Positions 1 through 8,596 of a stretch of DNA of 22,083 bases are shown one piece after another (position 1 is the stretch's first letter; each line of letters opens with the position of its first letter). The stretch lies in assembly GCA_020650975.1 (NCBI GenBank), contig JAIPMN010010825.1:5221-27303 (forward strand), given 5' to 3'. This DNA comes from Apostichopus californicus. Taxonomy: Eukaryota; Echinodermata; Holothuroidea; Aspidochirotida; Stichopodidae. The notes beneath the pieces are model-generated. The model searched no databases. It had not been told where the DNA came from and saw only the letters and a list, made by a program, of their open reading frames with translations. The translations under genes were made by a program, and so were the position numbers.

Positions 1-262
1 AAAGGAGTTTTAACCATTAATGAACTGCTGAAAGACCTCCAAAGTATAATTAGTGAACCCCCCCCCCCCCACCTTACCTGCCACACGCAGCCTCACATCA
101 ATAGACTAGACACTGATATCATCATAACAGGGGTTTAAACAGTTTTTAATCTTTCTAATTTAAATAATTATTAGTTTATTCTAAAAACTTGAACATAAGA
201 ACCATGAATGTCCGCAGAAAATATACAGCTCTAGGAGAGCGAGCAAACTGTGGGATTTTGAT

Positions 263-334
263 AACCAGTTAACAGTCCAAAGAATTAACTGGTTCACCTG
301 GTTACAATAAACAGAATTATCAGTTCAACCAGTT
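263..334. promoter_or_regulatory. Cluster of three AACCAGTT motifs
   Basis: AACCAGTT occurs at 263-270 (+), as AACTGGTT at 287-294 (-) and again at 327-334 (+), and the outer two copies continue into TAAC. The motif fits the Grainyhead/CP2 consensus AACCRGTT, and the CAGTTA part also fits a Myb site. Three copies in 72 bp are visible directly. Regulatory function is inference, and no promoter is recognised beside it. Confidence 0.3.
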
Positions 335-428
335 AACCTCCAATATTTATTCCTGTTATCCCTATCCTTAACAAGAGGGCATAGTGGTTGGTGCTTTTAA
401 TTACTGTATATACTACTTAAACTTCCCT

Positions 429-446
429 GGGAGGGGAGGGGAGGGG
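429..446 (+). other. G-quadruplex-type G tract
   Basis: Four G runs of 3-4 bases are separated by single A residues (GGGA then GGGGA repeats). This satisfies the usual G4 pattern with one-base loops, which is the most stable class. It is immediately followed by a C-rich pyrimidine stretch at 490-540. Confidence 0.5.
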
Positions 447-1314
447 AGGAGAAAGTTTCCCCTACCAATTTGTAATTTCCCAACCTCCCGCCTCACCCCC
501 AACCTCCAGCCTTCCCCTCCCTCCCATCCTCCTTGGCAGTCACCCATGACTAGAACCAACATTTTTGATAATCCATTTGATACTTCTTATGTTCCAAACT
601 CTCCTTATACCCGCATCTTTCCTTTGTTCAAATTGCAACTTACTACTTCTTTGGGGTTTGTCTTCTTCATGGTCATGAGCAGGACATTAAAGAAATTCCT
701 TGTCAGCAAATTTGATCTACTGTACAAACATTTAAATATTTAGTGCATGAATACAGTTCTCTACACCATCTGGAGTACTTCCTCAATAAAGGTCTTGCAA
801 TTCACTTTTGCTTTTATGTTCTCATTTCAACTGTTTATATGCCCATAATCAGTCTGACAGACACGATACCTTTAATAATTATAGCGATAGGCCTATCCTT
901 CCAACAGCACAGCAAATCTGTTTGACCGTGTCCACTGGCGGGCACTTTCCTTCTACCCTTTAAAGACTTCCATGCATCAATTTGTTTTCATTACGGTATT
1001 AATGGTTATGGCTGATCCGACCCTCACTTCACCTGTATTGTAAGCTTTTATGATTCCATATTAATAATTATGAAATAGGAAATAGACTTGATAAGCAGAA
1101 TCCTTCAAACCATCAAATATTTCCTGCTGTTTAACCATGCTGCTCATGGCAGAAAGTGATCTCTGGCTGATTGCTGACAGAGGTCAAAAGTTTAAACTCT
1201 TGTGAAAGAGTTAACAGCAGAATTAGGGACCTAAACAAAGAAGTCACAATATTGGAGGAGGGAAAAAAAGTTGATTGAAATTTGAAAAGAGCAAAGAAAT
1301 TAATTTCTATGAGT

Positions 1315-1390
1315 GGGGCGGGATCCAAACCAGTCACCTCAGAAATACGAGTCGATCCTGTGCATTACCCGATGCAGCTATCCCAGTCCT
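1315..1390 (-). repeat. Possible relic of a tRNA-derived SINE head
   Basis: On the minus strand a box-A-like sequence TAGCTGCATCGG (1380-1369) is followed about 40 nt later by a box-B-like GGTTTGGATCC (1331-1321). These match the Pol III consensus elements at about 10 of 12 and 9 of 11 positions by eye. The sequence between does not fold into a clean anticodon arm, so this is not an intact tRNA. It lies directly next to the better preserved SINE at 1431-1725 and in the same orientation. It may be a second, older SINE family or a chance match. Confidence 0.35.
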
Positions 1391-1430
1391 TAGTTGACTG
1401 AATCCTACACATGTCCAAAATGAACTAGCC

Positions 1431-1725
1431 TTAATAATAATAATAATCAGCAGTTAGTTTTAAGACACTAGCGACCGCAAATGTGTGAGAAACCCATAAG
1501 GGCTTTCGGATAACAACTTACACGTAGGGTGGCTTCCAATTCAACAGTATTTGGAATCTTTTCAATTTAGAAAGTCATTTTTGATGGGAAAACTATAGAT
1601 TGCTCTTGGATGAAAAGCCCAGGTTACTATGACCCGGCCGGGTATCGAACCCGGAACCTCCCGATTGCTAAGCCTCATTGCTTCAAATGCCACCGCCTTT
1701 ATCCACTCGGCCACAGCATCGGTCT
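1431..1725 (-). repeat. tRNA-derived SINE, copy 1 (box A and B intact)
   Basis: The head (about 1720-1632, minus strand) is tRNA-like. It has a perfect box A TGGCCGAGTGG (1713-1703), a near-perfect box B GGTTCGATACC (1651-1641), a fully paired T stem (CCGGG/CCCGG) and a long extra-arm region, as in class II (Leu/Ser-type) tRNAs. The anticodon stem is poorly paired, so it is not a functional tRNA gene. A tRNA-unrelated body of about 180 bp follows, ending in an ATT repeat at 1431-1447. The whole element is clearly homologous to 17306-17585, including the body and the ATT tail, which identifies an interspersed SINE rather than a tRNA. Target-site duplications are not clear. A LINE partner is not present in the window. 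Confidence 0.85.
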
Positions 1726-1756
1726 TTAATGGTTGACAGGTCATCATCTACGTAGG

Positions 1757-1807
1757 TTAAGAGTCTTAGACTCTTAATTGTTACTCTGTTACTCTCCAGT
1801 AACAATT
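1757..1807. repeat. Two adjacent inverted repeats
   Basis: The first is TTAAGAGTC / GACTCTTAA (1757-1765 and 1769-1777), with a 3-nt loop and perfect 9-bp arms. The second is AATTGTTACT / AGTAACAATT (1776-1785 and 1798-1807), with perfect 10-bp arms and a 12-nt loop. The two overlap by two bases and sit about 30 bp upstream of the SINE head. They could be a small transposon relic or a cruciform-forming site. Confidence 0.7.
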
Positions 1808-1809
1808 GT

Positions 1810-2590
1810 TTTGATAGATATAGGGTGGGGGAGAATCAAAACCTTTACTATTATTCATGTCAAATAATATATAACATTGTCCAGAATTACCTCCCCTTAC
1901 CCCATATTTCTCCCCCCCCCCACCTTCTCTCCCCACCCCAGCTTCACCTTCCTTACATAGTGGGTAAACCATAAATCCACAAACATCAGCATGACCAGTT
2001 GGAGAAGCATACTACATTAGGTCATCACTCATTTTCAAACATAAAAATTAATCAAGTCAAATATGAAAGAACACTTAATAGTTAAAAGTCATCAATGATT
2101 CTTCATTTTCGGGAGAACTTTTGATGGGTAGATCCTCCAAAATAACAAGTTTGGAAACTTTTGGCAATGTTTAGCACATTCAAATTAAGGGATAGTAGTG
2201 CCTCCTATTAACTGATTCAATCCATATGAAAACATTCACGACACAAAGAAAGTCTAGACACAAAGTGAAGTCAAACCGTAGGATTGCAATAAATGGTGGC
2301 GCTGTTTAGGAAAACTTGCAGACCTGGGAGATATCCTGTGAGTACTTGAAACATCCCTGTGTCAGTGTCCTCGGTAAAATTAAGAAGTAATTGGACAATG
2401 ACCCCACCAGCAGGTTATATTCCCTTAGAGACACTGATAGGAATTAATAAGATTTGTCTTAATGCCAAAATAAATCTGTATGCATAATTTAATGTTGATC
2501 GAAGAAAGGTGGCAACATATATGGCCTCTTAAATTCCTACCAAGTTCAATACATTCTTTTGATATTCTTTTAAACTATATTTATTGTTTT
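1810..2590. other. No gene seen
   Basis: AT-rich sequence with a C10 tract at 1912-1921 inside a pyrimidine-rich stretch. The minus-strand open frame over 1781-1972 is the shadow of that tract plus part of the hairpins and looks non-coding. Nothing else is supported. Confidence 0.5.
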
Positions 2591-2595
2591 TCAAG

Positions 2596-2812
2596 GGATA
2601 TTTGCTTGCCTAAAAGAAACTCAAGAGACTTGTCATATTTTGAACACTGTACACCAAACATGATTTTGCACCATATCTTCAAAAACAGACATATTCATCC
2701 ATGCAAGGTTGAGAGTACTGAGACTAATCAACGAAGACTGTGTAGGTTGTACTTTGGTGCTGGCTGCAAGGAAATCACAAAGTGTTCCATTGCAATTCTA
2801 ACAGAATTTCAG
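2596..2812 (+). CDS. Candidate internal exon, Cys-rich, unrecognised
   Basis: A pyrimidine tract ending TTTTTCAAG precedes the exon, and CAG|GTATAT follows it. One frame is open across the exon: one leading base, then 72 codons, ending in phase 0. The reading is hydrophilic and Cys-rich (six cysteines, two in a CKEITKC segment), with several His and Arg residues and no obvious membrane segment. The frame stays open some 115 nt upstream of the acceptor, so a longer single-exon ORF (2480-2833) is an alternative. The phase fits directly onto the terminal-exon candidate at 5227-5313, which would give an intron of about 2.4 kb. I do not recognise the family. The weak donor (GTATAT) is the main doubt, and the call rests on splice signals and open length only. 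Confidence 0.33.
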
Positions 2813-3120
2813 GTATATTCTAGTTTTGAGTGATTTGGTAGCAATGAAACATTACAAACATGTGGTCCTTTCAGGTAAAGTTGGCAGATAAGATGCATGT
2901 TAATGTGACTACTGTACATGTGACATTTTTAAAGTATATTTTCTGTACATATACTTCCATTAGTAGATAACAGAGAAATATCAATTGTAGAATGGCAGTA
3001 AACAAAATAATTAAAACTGTTTAAGGTAGTATAATAATCCTTTTGGCTCCAGACTTATCCTGCAAAGATTTAAGGCTCATCGTAATTATAAACATTATCT
3101 CCAATAAGGGACAAATTAAT

Positions 3121-3141
3121 GAGAGAGAGAGAGAGAGAGAG
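3121..3141 (+). repeat. GA dinucleotide microsatellite
   Basis: An uninterrupted run of ten GA units plus G. On the minus strand it accounts for the Ser/Leu repeat seen when the region is translated, so that apparent coding is an artefact. Confidence 0.95.
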
Positions 3142-3222
3142 GTGGAGTGAATGTGCCAAGCTTTTGTCCTCCAAGACAAAACAATAATCCCTTTTAATGC
3201 TCCCATAGATCCCAAAACTTAC

Positions 3223-3320
3223 CAGGTTTGGAAATACAAGCAACAAGCTTATCTGTCTCCTCACCAAATCAGCACTCTTGCTATGCCACACCTTTGAGTG
3301 AACTGGTATACTATTTAGCA
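3223..3320 (-). CDS. Candidate internal exon, unrecognised
   Basis: On the minus strand the sequence ends in CTG|GTAAGT (donor at 3222-3217), a near-ideal 5' splice site. It begins after TACTGTACAG at 3321, which is a weak acceptor with little pyrimidine tract. Between them is a 98-nt exon with two leading bases and 32 codons in an open frame, ending in phase 0. The peptide is basic in the middle (HSKSADLVRRQ) and hydrophobic at the end (LLLVFPNL). There is no ATG in frame, so it would need an upstream exon. It lies antisense within the intron proposed for the 2596/5227 model, so both cannot be taken as well supported together without a nested-gene arrangement. Confidence 0.25.
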
Positions 3321-3563
3321 CTGTACAGTATACACCTCACAACAACTGATCACTTCTTACTCTCAATGGCCCATGACCAGTCGTGACCATAAGCTAAGCT
3401 TGTACACTTGCTAAAAAATTTCCCTGTCCACTCAAGGCATGGTAGACTCAGGATACTGATGTTGTGAGACGTTGTGAGAAAATAGGAAAGTGAGGAAGCA
3501 AAATCTAGTAACAGCTTATTACACTAAACACTACATATGTTTCACTAAGTACCTCATCCTACA

Positions 3564-4020
3564 CTACAAGACAATCCCTTTTAATGTTACCATAGTCCAC
3601 CAAGAATCTCATCATCCACTACATGGCAATCCCTTTAAGTAACATTTACTGTATTCAAAAGTTCTACTCCTGTCCTCCAATATGGGGAGATCCATTTAAC
3701 ACTAGGCATCTCATCATTCACTACACAGCAATCCCTTTAACGTTACCATGGTAACATTTTACTGTATTCAATAGTTCTACTCCTGTCCTCCAATACGGAG
3801 AGACCCATTTAACGCTAGGCATCTCATCATTCACTACACAGCAATCCCTTTAATGTTACCATGGTAACATCCTACAGTATTCAAAAGTTCTACTCCCATC
3901 CTCCTATATACAGGAAAATCCCTTGAACACTAGTGCATCCTCCACTACAGGGCAGTCCCTTGAATGTTGCCATGGTTACATCTTACTGCATTCCACTGTT
4001 CCACTCCTGTTACACTGATG
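3564..4020 (+). repeat. Degenerate ~111-bp tandem repeat, about four units
   Basis: The unit start CTACANRGCAATCCCTTTAA recurs at about 3564, 3619, 3721, 3833 and 3944. Spacings are 55, 102, 112 and 111 bp, so the first unit is about half length and the second lacks about 10 bp. Units share ACTGTATTCA, GTTCTACTCC, GTCCTCCAATA and GGCATCTCATCATTCACTACA segments. Two units carry a perfect 14-bp palindrome GTTACCATGGTAAC (3742-3755, 3855-3868) and a third carries a diverged version (3966-3979). A related stretch CAATAATCCCTTTTAATG at about 3182-3199 suggests the array once began earlier. Confidence 0.85.
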
Positions 4021-4422
4021 TTCATTGGGATTTGTAACTCAATACACCTGTACATCTATACACAAGGTTTGGCTAATAGAGAAGAGGATCATTTAGTATG
4101 CTCAAGCCAGGATACAAATTGTTCAAACGGTCTGGTAGCTATTGCATTTCAGATCAGTCCATCTCCTAAGAAAATCCTTGATATTTACATTTTCATGCTT
4201 AGCTCTTGCCATGCATGTGTGTTAATTAGGCCAAGCATGAAGATTAATGCAACTCAGTATGACTATACATGCATGGTAATCCTTTCAGGTTCCTGTGTAA
4301 ATAGCACCATTTTCAAGCAGCTGGTTGGACTAGTAATAAAACAGATGCAGGCAAGAATATTTACACTAACCCAGTTACTATTCAAAATAAATAGAATACT
4401 TTGTTCTTTTGTTCTTTTCTAG
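3964..4422 (+). CDS. Longest ORF in the window, unrecognised, doubtful
   Basis: An ATG-started frame of 152 codons. Its first 20 or so codons lie in the last unit of the tandem array, and the ATG is the one inside the CCATGG-type palindrome region. The predicted protein has a hydrophobic N-terminus, scattered cysteines, several Asn-X-Ser/Thr sequons and hydrophobic stretches near residues 75-90 and toward the C-terminus. The last codons run into a pyrimidine tract that itself resembles a splice acceptor (TTCTTTTCTAG, ending 4422). No domain is recognised. An ORF of this length is only mildly unexpected by chance in 22 kb read in six frames, so this may be non-coding. Confidence 0.15.
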   Translation: MLPWLHLTAFHCSTPVTLMFIGICNSIHLYIYTQGLANREEDHLVCSSQDTNCSNGLVAIAFQISPSPKKILDIYIFMLSSCHACVLIRPSMKINATQYDYTCMVILSGSCVNSTIFKQLVGLVIKQMQARIFTLTQLLFKINRILCSFVLF

Positions 4423-4429
4423 TTCTAGT

Positions 4430-5220
4430 CATTGTTCAATGGTTCAATCAACTAATGCCTGTACTGGTTTTAGACTGCTTCTGAAGACCATCTTGTTACA
4501 AGTGAAATGTCAGGCCATTTAACTGTTACTATTATACTAAAAATGTTGTTTTAGCTGTGGAAAAGCAGTTTCTAACAAGTCTTTTTCTTGCTGCTTTTTG
4601 AAATACCTAGTTTAGACATACAACACTCAGAGCAGACCTATGTAATGTAAATATTATAAGCAGTTCCTTTGTCAACCACAAAGCCATTACAATGCTAACT
4701 TAAACCACATCATTGAATTGGAATGACCACATAGAACATGCTTTCATAATATTCCTCTTACTGTACATCAAATAACAATTAGCAGGCTATAGTTTCACTA
4801 TGTACAAGTCTTTATATAAAGTCTTAATTGACAAGTACATTAGATAATAAATCTTGTGTGCTCATAAAGTTCCTGCTTATAAACAACATACAGCCTGCTC
4901 TTCTTTTCGGCTAAACATGTTGAAAAAAAAAATAATTCAACATTCGCTGTTGCTTCTGACAGTACAGGGCAATGCCAGCCAGAGCTTGAACTGATGACAA
5001 TAATTTCAAGTCCTAACAAATGACCTTAAACTTTATGTACTAATGACCTCTCTTTCCCACCTTTTTCACCCTCCTATCTCCTCATCCTATCTCTCATGTC
5101 CACCTCCAATTCCTATTTTACCCCTCCTCCCCCCCCCCCTCCCACCCTCCATTCTCACTACTTTGACAGAACAGAAGCCATACTACATACAGTACATACT
5201 TTCCATTTTCTCTGTATTTT
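4430..5220. other. No gene seen
   Basis: AT-rich sequence. It holds a short poly(A) run at 4924-4932 and a strongly pyrimidine-rich stretch (5050-5155) with a C11 tract at 5129-5139. The plus-strand frame over 5043-5252 is Pro/Leu-rich because of that tract and is not a credible gene. Confidence 0.5.
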
Positions 5221-5226
5221 CTCCAG

Positions 5227-5313
5227 GTTGTGAATTATGTCCATTTCCATGAACCCCTTCAATATTTGACATCCCAGCAACCGAAGAAACCTCAAGTGCA
5301 CCACCACCCATGA
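5227..5313 (+). CDS. Candidate terminal exon, unrecognised
   Basis: A clear acceptor (TTTTCTCTGTATTTTCTCCAG, ending 5226) opens an exon in phase 0 with 28 codons and a TGA at 5311-5313. The peptide is hydrophilic, with a Gln/Pro/Lys-rich centre (SQQPKKPQV) and a His tract just before the stop. A canonical AATAAA lies at 5607-5612, about 295 nt after the stop, which suits a 3' UTR. The phase matches the 2596-2812 exon. The peptide is short and has no recognised motif, so the case is the combination of acceptor, open frame and poly(A) signal. Confidence 0.33.
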   Translation, partial: VVNYVHFHEPLQYLTSQQPKKPQVHHHP

Positions 5314-5416
5314 AACATTTTCATTCATTCCATTTGAAGCATATAAATATGGAAGCAGACATATTTAATCATATTAACAGTGTTGCTCTAAAACATATCC
5401 ACAATCTCACAATTGT

Positions 5417-5513
5417 TTATGCTATTGATGTCCACAGTTTCTTTGAAAGGACAAAACATAGGGTCTGCTTCACAAAGGCCATAAAATTCTTCCCTCCATC
5501 AACTCTCCTCCAT
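5417..5513 (-). CDS. Candidate terminal exon, weak
   Basis: On the minus strand a pyrimidine tract of about 40 nt, mostly TCC repeats, ends CTCTCTCCAG at 5514. The following frame (one leading base, 31 codons, TAA at 5419-5417) reads basic then hydrophobic (GGKNFMAFVKQTLCFVLSKK). The tract is low-complexity, which weakens it as evidence, and no good AATAAA was seen just downstream. It lies antisense to the 3' UTR proposed for the 5227-5313 exon. Treat it as a possibility only. Confidence 0.2.
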
Positions 5514-5619
5514 CTGGAGAGAGCAGGAGGAGAAAGAGGAGGAGGAGGGACAGGATAAAGGCTAATTAATCTTGGGCTCAATTTCAAGCTGTGCATTTGA
5601 CAGTGTAATAAATATGTTG

Positions 5620-7370
5620 GATGGCTACATTTGGTTAGCCAAGAACAAAGGGTTTCTAGCTCTTGTGTGAGTGCTCTATGTGTCAAATTAAAGAAGATAT
5701 CTTGTTTGACCCAAATAAACATCATAAAGCAATATTGACACTTAAGATCTTTGTTCATTTTCAGTCTTCCAATTAGTGTCAATTAGGAAAGGAAGTTTCT
5801 TGCCAGTAACAAATTGCAATTTGAAAGAGTCCATGATGTCTCTCACAAAGTTCTGGTCCATATCCTGAATATCCATTATGGCTTGCTTAAATGTATGCTG
5901 TGTATCTTCCATAAAAAAAATGTATTTAAAAAAAAAAAAGCTTTATTCAACTCAGATGCAAAAAAGATAAACATTTCTTTACAAATTAAGAATTCTAGTT
6001 TGATGTCACTCGAGTAAGCATATATTGTCCAATTAATTTACAAAGATTCCCACGACTAGTTCAATGACCTGCACACACAAACGTTCATGTCATGTCTCAG
6101 CCTCTTTACCGGTCACATAGAAAGAAGTAGACAGAAACGTGCTTAATTTATTGTGTATATCAAAGCAGTCTCCTGGACACTGTACGCATTTAGCAAATAT
6201 TCTTTCCATCAGCACTCTTAAACCTGTCAAGAAACAATGATCTGCCTAAAGGAATCAAAGGTTTACAATCATGTTCTTTTTCCCTCCCAAACCCTTTCCC
6301 CTCCTTTAATCTGACTCAACGCTTCATTTACTGAATAAACCTTGCAACTTTATGATTTGTTTAAAGTAAATTTACTTGGCATGGTTCACTTTCTTTTAAT
6401 GTGCCAATGTTCAACATGCATTGATAAATGAGACTAGGCTGCCTACATGTTGATGGCAAGTACTGTAATATAGCTGTATGCATCTAGTAGGAACATAGGT
6501 ATTGTGTAGGGAAAGACTTCTTGTTTCTAAGTGAAACCAGAGGTGGTCAAAAACATGGATTTTCTTGCCTTTAAAGTAATTCTGTTTACAGTGTGCTGTT
6601 GAGCTACAAGTTTTCTTTTCCTCCCTGCCATATTGGTGTATTAATTTTGATTTAAATTCAAATTCAAATTGGAATGCACTAACATAATTGCAAAATGGAC
6701 ACATTTGATATTATAACAAAACTTGAGGATGCACCATTAATTAAAGCCCCTGTTAAATATATTGGTCTGATTAACTAACTACTGTAGTTACTGGTGGAGG
6801 GAATATGGGAATCAGAGAGACCAACATTAACCAGAAAACGAAAACATTTAATAGTGGTTCCGATGCCAAAGCGTATTCATAGTGCGGTAGAAGCCATACA
6901 CATGTTAATATTCAGGAACTTGTGCACACCAAACTGAAGAGGGATTATCTATTGTCCAATATGGCAACATATAAAGGACTGTACCAGGAATCAGTTATGA
7001 TGTTGACAAAGTCCATCAAGTAACATACTATAGAAACGGATACATGCATGAATATTACTGACTCAGTAATATACTGAGTTCAAATTTTGTGATCTCATAA
7101 ACATGTATCTATATTATGTTGTATTATCCAAGTATGTATATTAAAGCTAAATAAACATACTGTTTTAGAGCTATCTGATAAAGAATTTTATGTTCACTGA
7201 TTGATTTTCATGATATAAGTGACAAGTGTACACAAAAATACAACATAATTGATTGTATGAATGTAGTGTGTCAAACCTAATATGCCAAGGATGAAAACCA
7301 TGGAACATTTGGTTCTATAGTTGTCTTGTGTTTAAAAGCCATTTCTTGCAATTTGATGAATATAAATGAC
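5620..7370. other. Long stretch without a supported gene
   Basis: AT-rich sequence. It holds an A8 run at 5913-5920 and an A12 run at 5928-5939. The minus-strand open frame over 6411-6704 has no splice or start logic, and its FEFEFKSK segment comes from a short AAATTC repeat. No transposon coding sequence or RNA gene was recognised. Confidence 0.5.
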
Positions 7371-7439
7371 GTAAAGTTGGAGACGTCATGAAAATAAGCT
7401 TATTATGTACCAGCATCACCATCCCAGTATGACCAAATT

Positions 7440-8215
7440 TAAATTAAGCTCCACCCATTTATTAATATTCATGAAATGGGAACCTAAAACAATCTGCTCA
7501 TCACAGGCATCTACCTACCAATTATGACATTGATTAATCTTGTGGTTGTTGTGGTAGTTAGTAGTTACATCACCACACCAAGTATAAACTAATCGGACAT
7601 ACGGTTGCAGAGTTATTGACATTTTACAGATTTTATGGTAACCCATGCCCACTTATTAATATTGATGAGATGAGAAACAAAAAACAAGCTTTTTAGGTGT
7701 AAGAGCAGTAGGCCACGTAGGTGTTTAGGGGCTGCCAGTTCCTGATTATAAACACATATATACCCTGCATGACCATTAACCCCCCTGTTGTCCCAAATGA
7801 CCTTTGACGCTTCTTTTACTCAATGTTATACACCTTCATACCAAGTATGAGATTTGCCCTGGAAGCTTCCAATATTGAGATATCATGTTTACAAGGTGTT
7901 TTTTTACCTCTGATGACCCCAAATGACCTTTGCCCTACACCAAAAAACAATAGGCTTCTTGTACTCAATGTGGTACTTCTACATACTAAATATACGGTCT
8001 GCCCAAGCTTCCCTTCTTGAGATATAGTGTTTACAAGGTTTCACACTTTGACCCGTGATGACCCCAAATGACCTTTGACCTCCACCAAACAATTGCCGTC
8101 TTGTATTCAATGTGGTACTTCTACAAACCAATATGGAGTTGGTCCGACCTTCCCTTCTTCAGATATCGTGTCTACAAGCTGGGCATCACAAACACACACA
8201 CACATACACGCACTG
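7440..8215 (+). repeat. Degenerate interspersed repeat block ending in a CA tract
   Basis: Several modules recur. TTATTAATATT-GATGARATG-GAAAC occurs at about 7459 and 7653, spaced 194 bp. ACCAAGTAT-like segments occur near 7517, 7577, 7840, 7985 and 8127. TGACCCCAAATGACCTTTGMCC-type segments occur at about 7790, 7912 and 8059. CTTCTTGAGATATCGTGTTTACAAGG-type segments occur at about 7875, 8014 and 8155. The block ends in a CA microsatellite at 8190-8211. Repeats with this wording and a CA tail are common in marine invertebrate genomes from general recollection, and I cannot name the family. It is probably a non-autonomous transposable element with internal tandem modules. The open frames at 7823-8020 and 8068-8332 fall inside it and are not genes. 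Confidence 0.7.
8069..8081 (-). promoter_or_regulatory. Perfect DR1 nuclear-receptor-type site
   Basis: The minus strand reads AGGTCAAAGGTCA, two AGGTCA half-sites with one spacer base. This is the classical DR1 element bound by HNF4, COUP-TF and RXR heterodimers. Imperfect copies sit at equivalent positions in the two earlier modules (7798-7810 and 7924-7935). The site is a built-in part of the repeat, and whether anything binds it is unknown. Confidence 0.4.
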
Positions 8216-8337
8216 TATGCCATCATGAATGCAAAGGTTATGATTATCATTGAAATAAAAAATTACTACCCAGCAAATTTTTGGACCACTCCCATATATA
8301 CAAACCAAACAATAAAAGTGCTGCATTTGTAACATGT

Positions 8338-8343
8338 TTTATT
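8338..8343 (-). terminator. Poly(A) signal AATAAA for a minus-strand transcript
   Basis: The minus strand reads AATAAA at 8343-8338, about 140 nt beyond the stop codon of the terminal-exon candidate at 8596-8482. The distance suits a short 3' UTR. The motif alone is common in AT-rich DNA. Confidence 0.3.
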
Positions 8344-8481
8344 CTTCCTTTATGGAAATGTCCCTTCTTCAACAACTTCCATGGGATTATGAGCAGAAAA
8401 TCGCACTTAGTATACGTAGCAGTGTGACGATATGGTCATGGCAGGTGGAGTAGGCTTGATATTGACAATAAATTCTGGCCA

Positions 8482-8596
8482 TCACAGTTTTTTCATGAAT
8501 CCATAAATTGCCTCAGTCACCTCCTTGCAAAGACGGCACAAAAATTTGTTGGACGAATCCATTTGCTTTATGCCGTATAAGCTTCTATGAAAGTCA
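8482..8596 (-). CDS. Candidate terminal exon with CxxC, unrecognised
   Basis: On the minus strand an acceptor ATTATATTACAG ends at 8597. One leading base and 37 codons follow, then a TGA at 8484-8482. The peptide contains a CRLC motif within a Lys-rich amphipathic context (residues about 18-27 of the exon, KFLCRLCKEV), which resembles half of a zinc-binding knuckle. A full zinc finger is not present. The acceptor has only a modest pyrimidine tract. An AATAAA lies about 140 nt downstream. The entry phase (two bases needed from the previous exon) does not fit directly after the exon at 9723-9312, so either an exon is missing or this belongs to another transcript. It could also be a transposon remnant. 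Confidence 0.3.

Larger units (their letters stand above)
1..1100. other. AT-rich non-coding stretch
   Basis: No convincing gene was found. The longest plus-strand open frames here (384-743 and 743-925) are composed of low-complexity C-rich and AT-rich sequence and show no domain or splice logic. A CAG|GTAAGG minus-strand splice donor lies at about 70-78, but every frame upstream of it is closed within roughly 15 codons, so at most it could end a non-coding exon. The stretch holds a 13-bp C tract at 58-70 and the two motif clusters listed separately. Confidence 0.6.

Noticed and set aside
1632-1720. tRNA gene on the minus strand
   Set aside because: Boxes A and B and the T stem are tRNA-like, but the anticodon stem does not pair well, and the same sequence recurs with a shared non-tRNA body and ATT tail at 17306-17585. 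It is the head of a SINE.
3021-3321. Minus-strand ORFs with Ser/Leu repeats
   Set aside because: The repeats are the translated GA microsatellite at 3121-3141. Only the part bounded by splice sites (3223-3320) was kept, at low confidence.
4423-4492. Exon after the strong acceptor TTCTTTTGTTCTTTTCTAG
   Set aside because: The pyrimidine tract is good, but the following open stretch is only 23 codons with a weak CAA|GTGAAA donor and no phase partner. Similar combinations arise by chance here.
7823-8332. Plus-strand ORFs of 60-85 codons
   Set aside because: They lie in the degenerate repeat block and its CA tail, and the frames are not maintained between modules.
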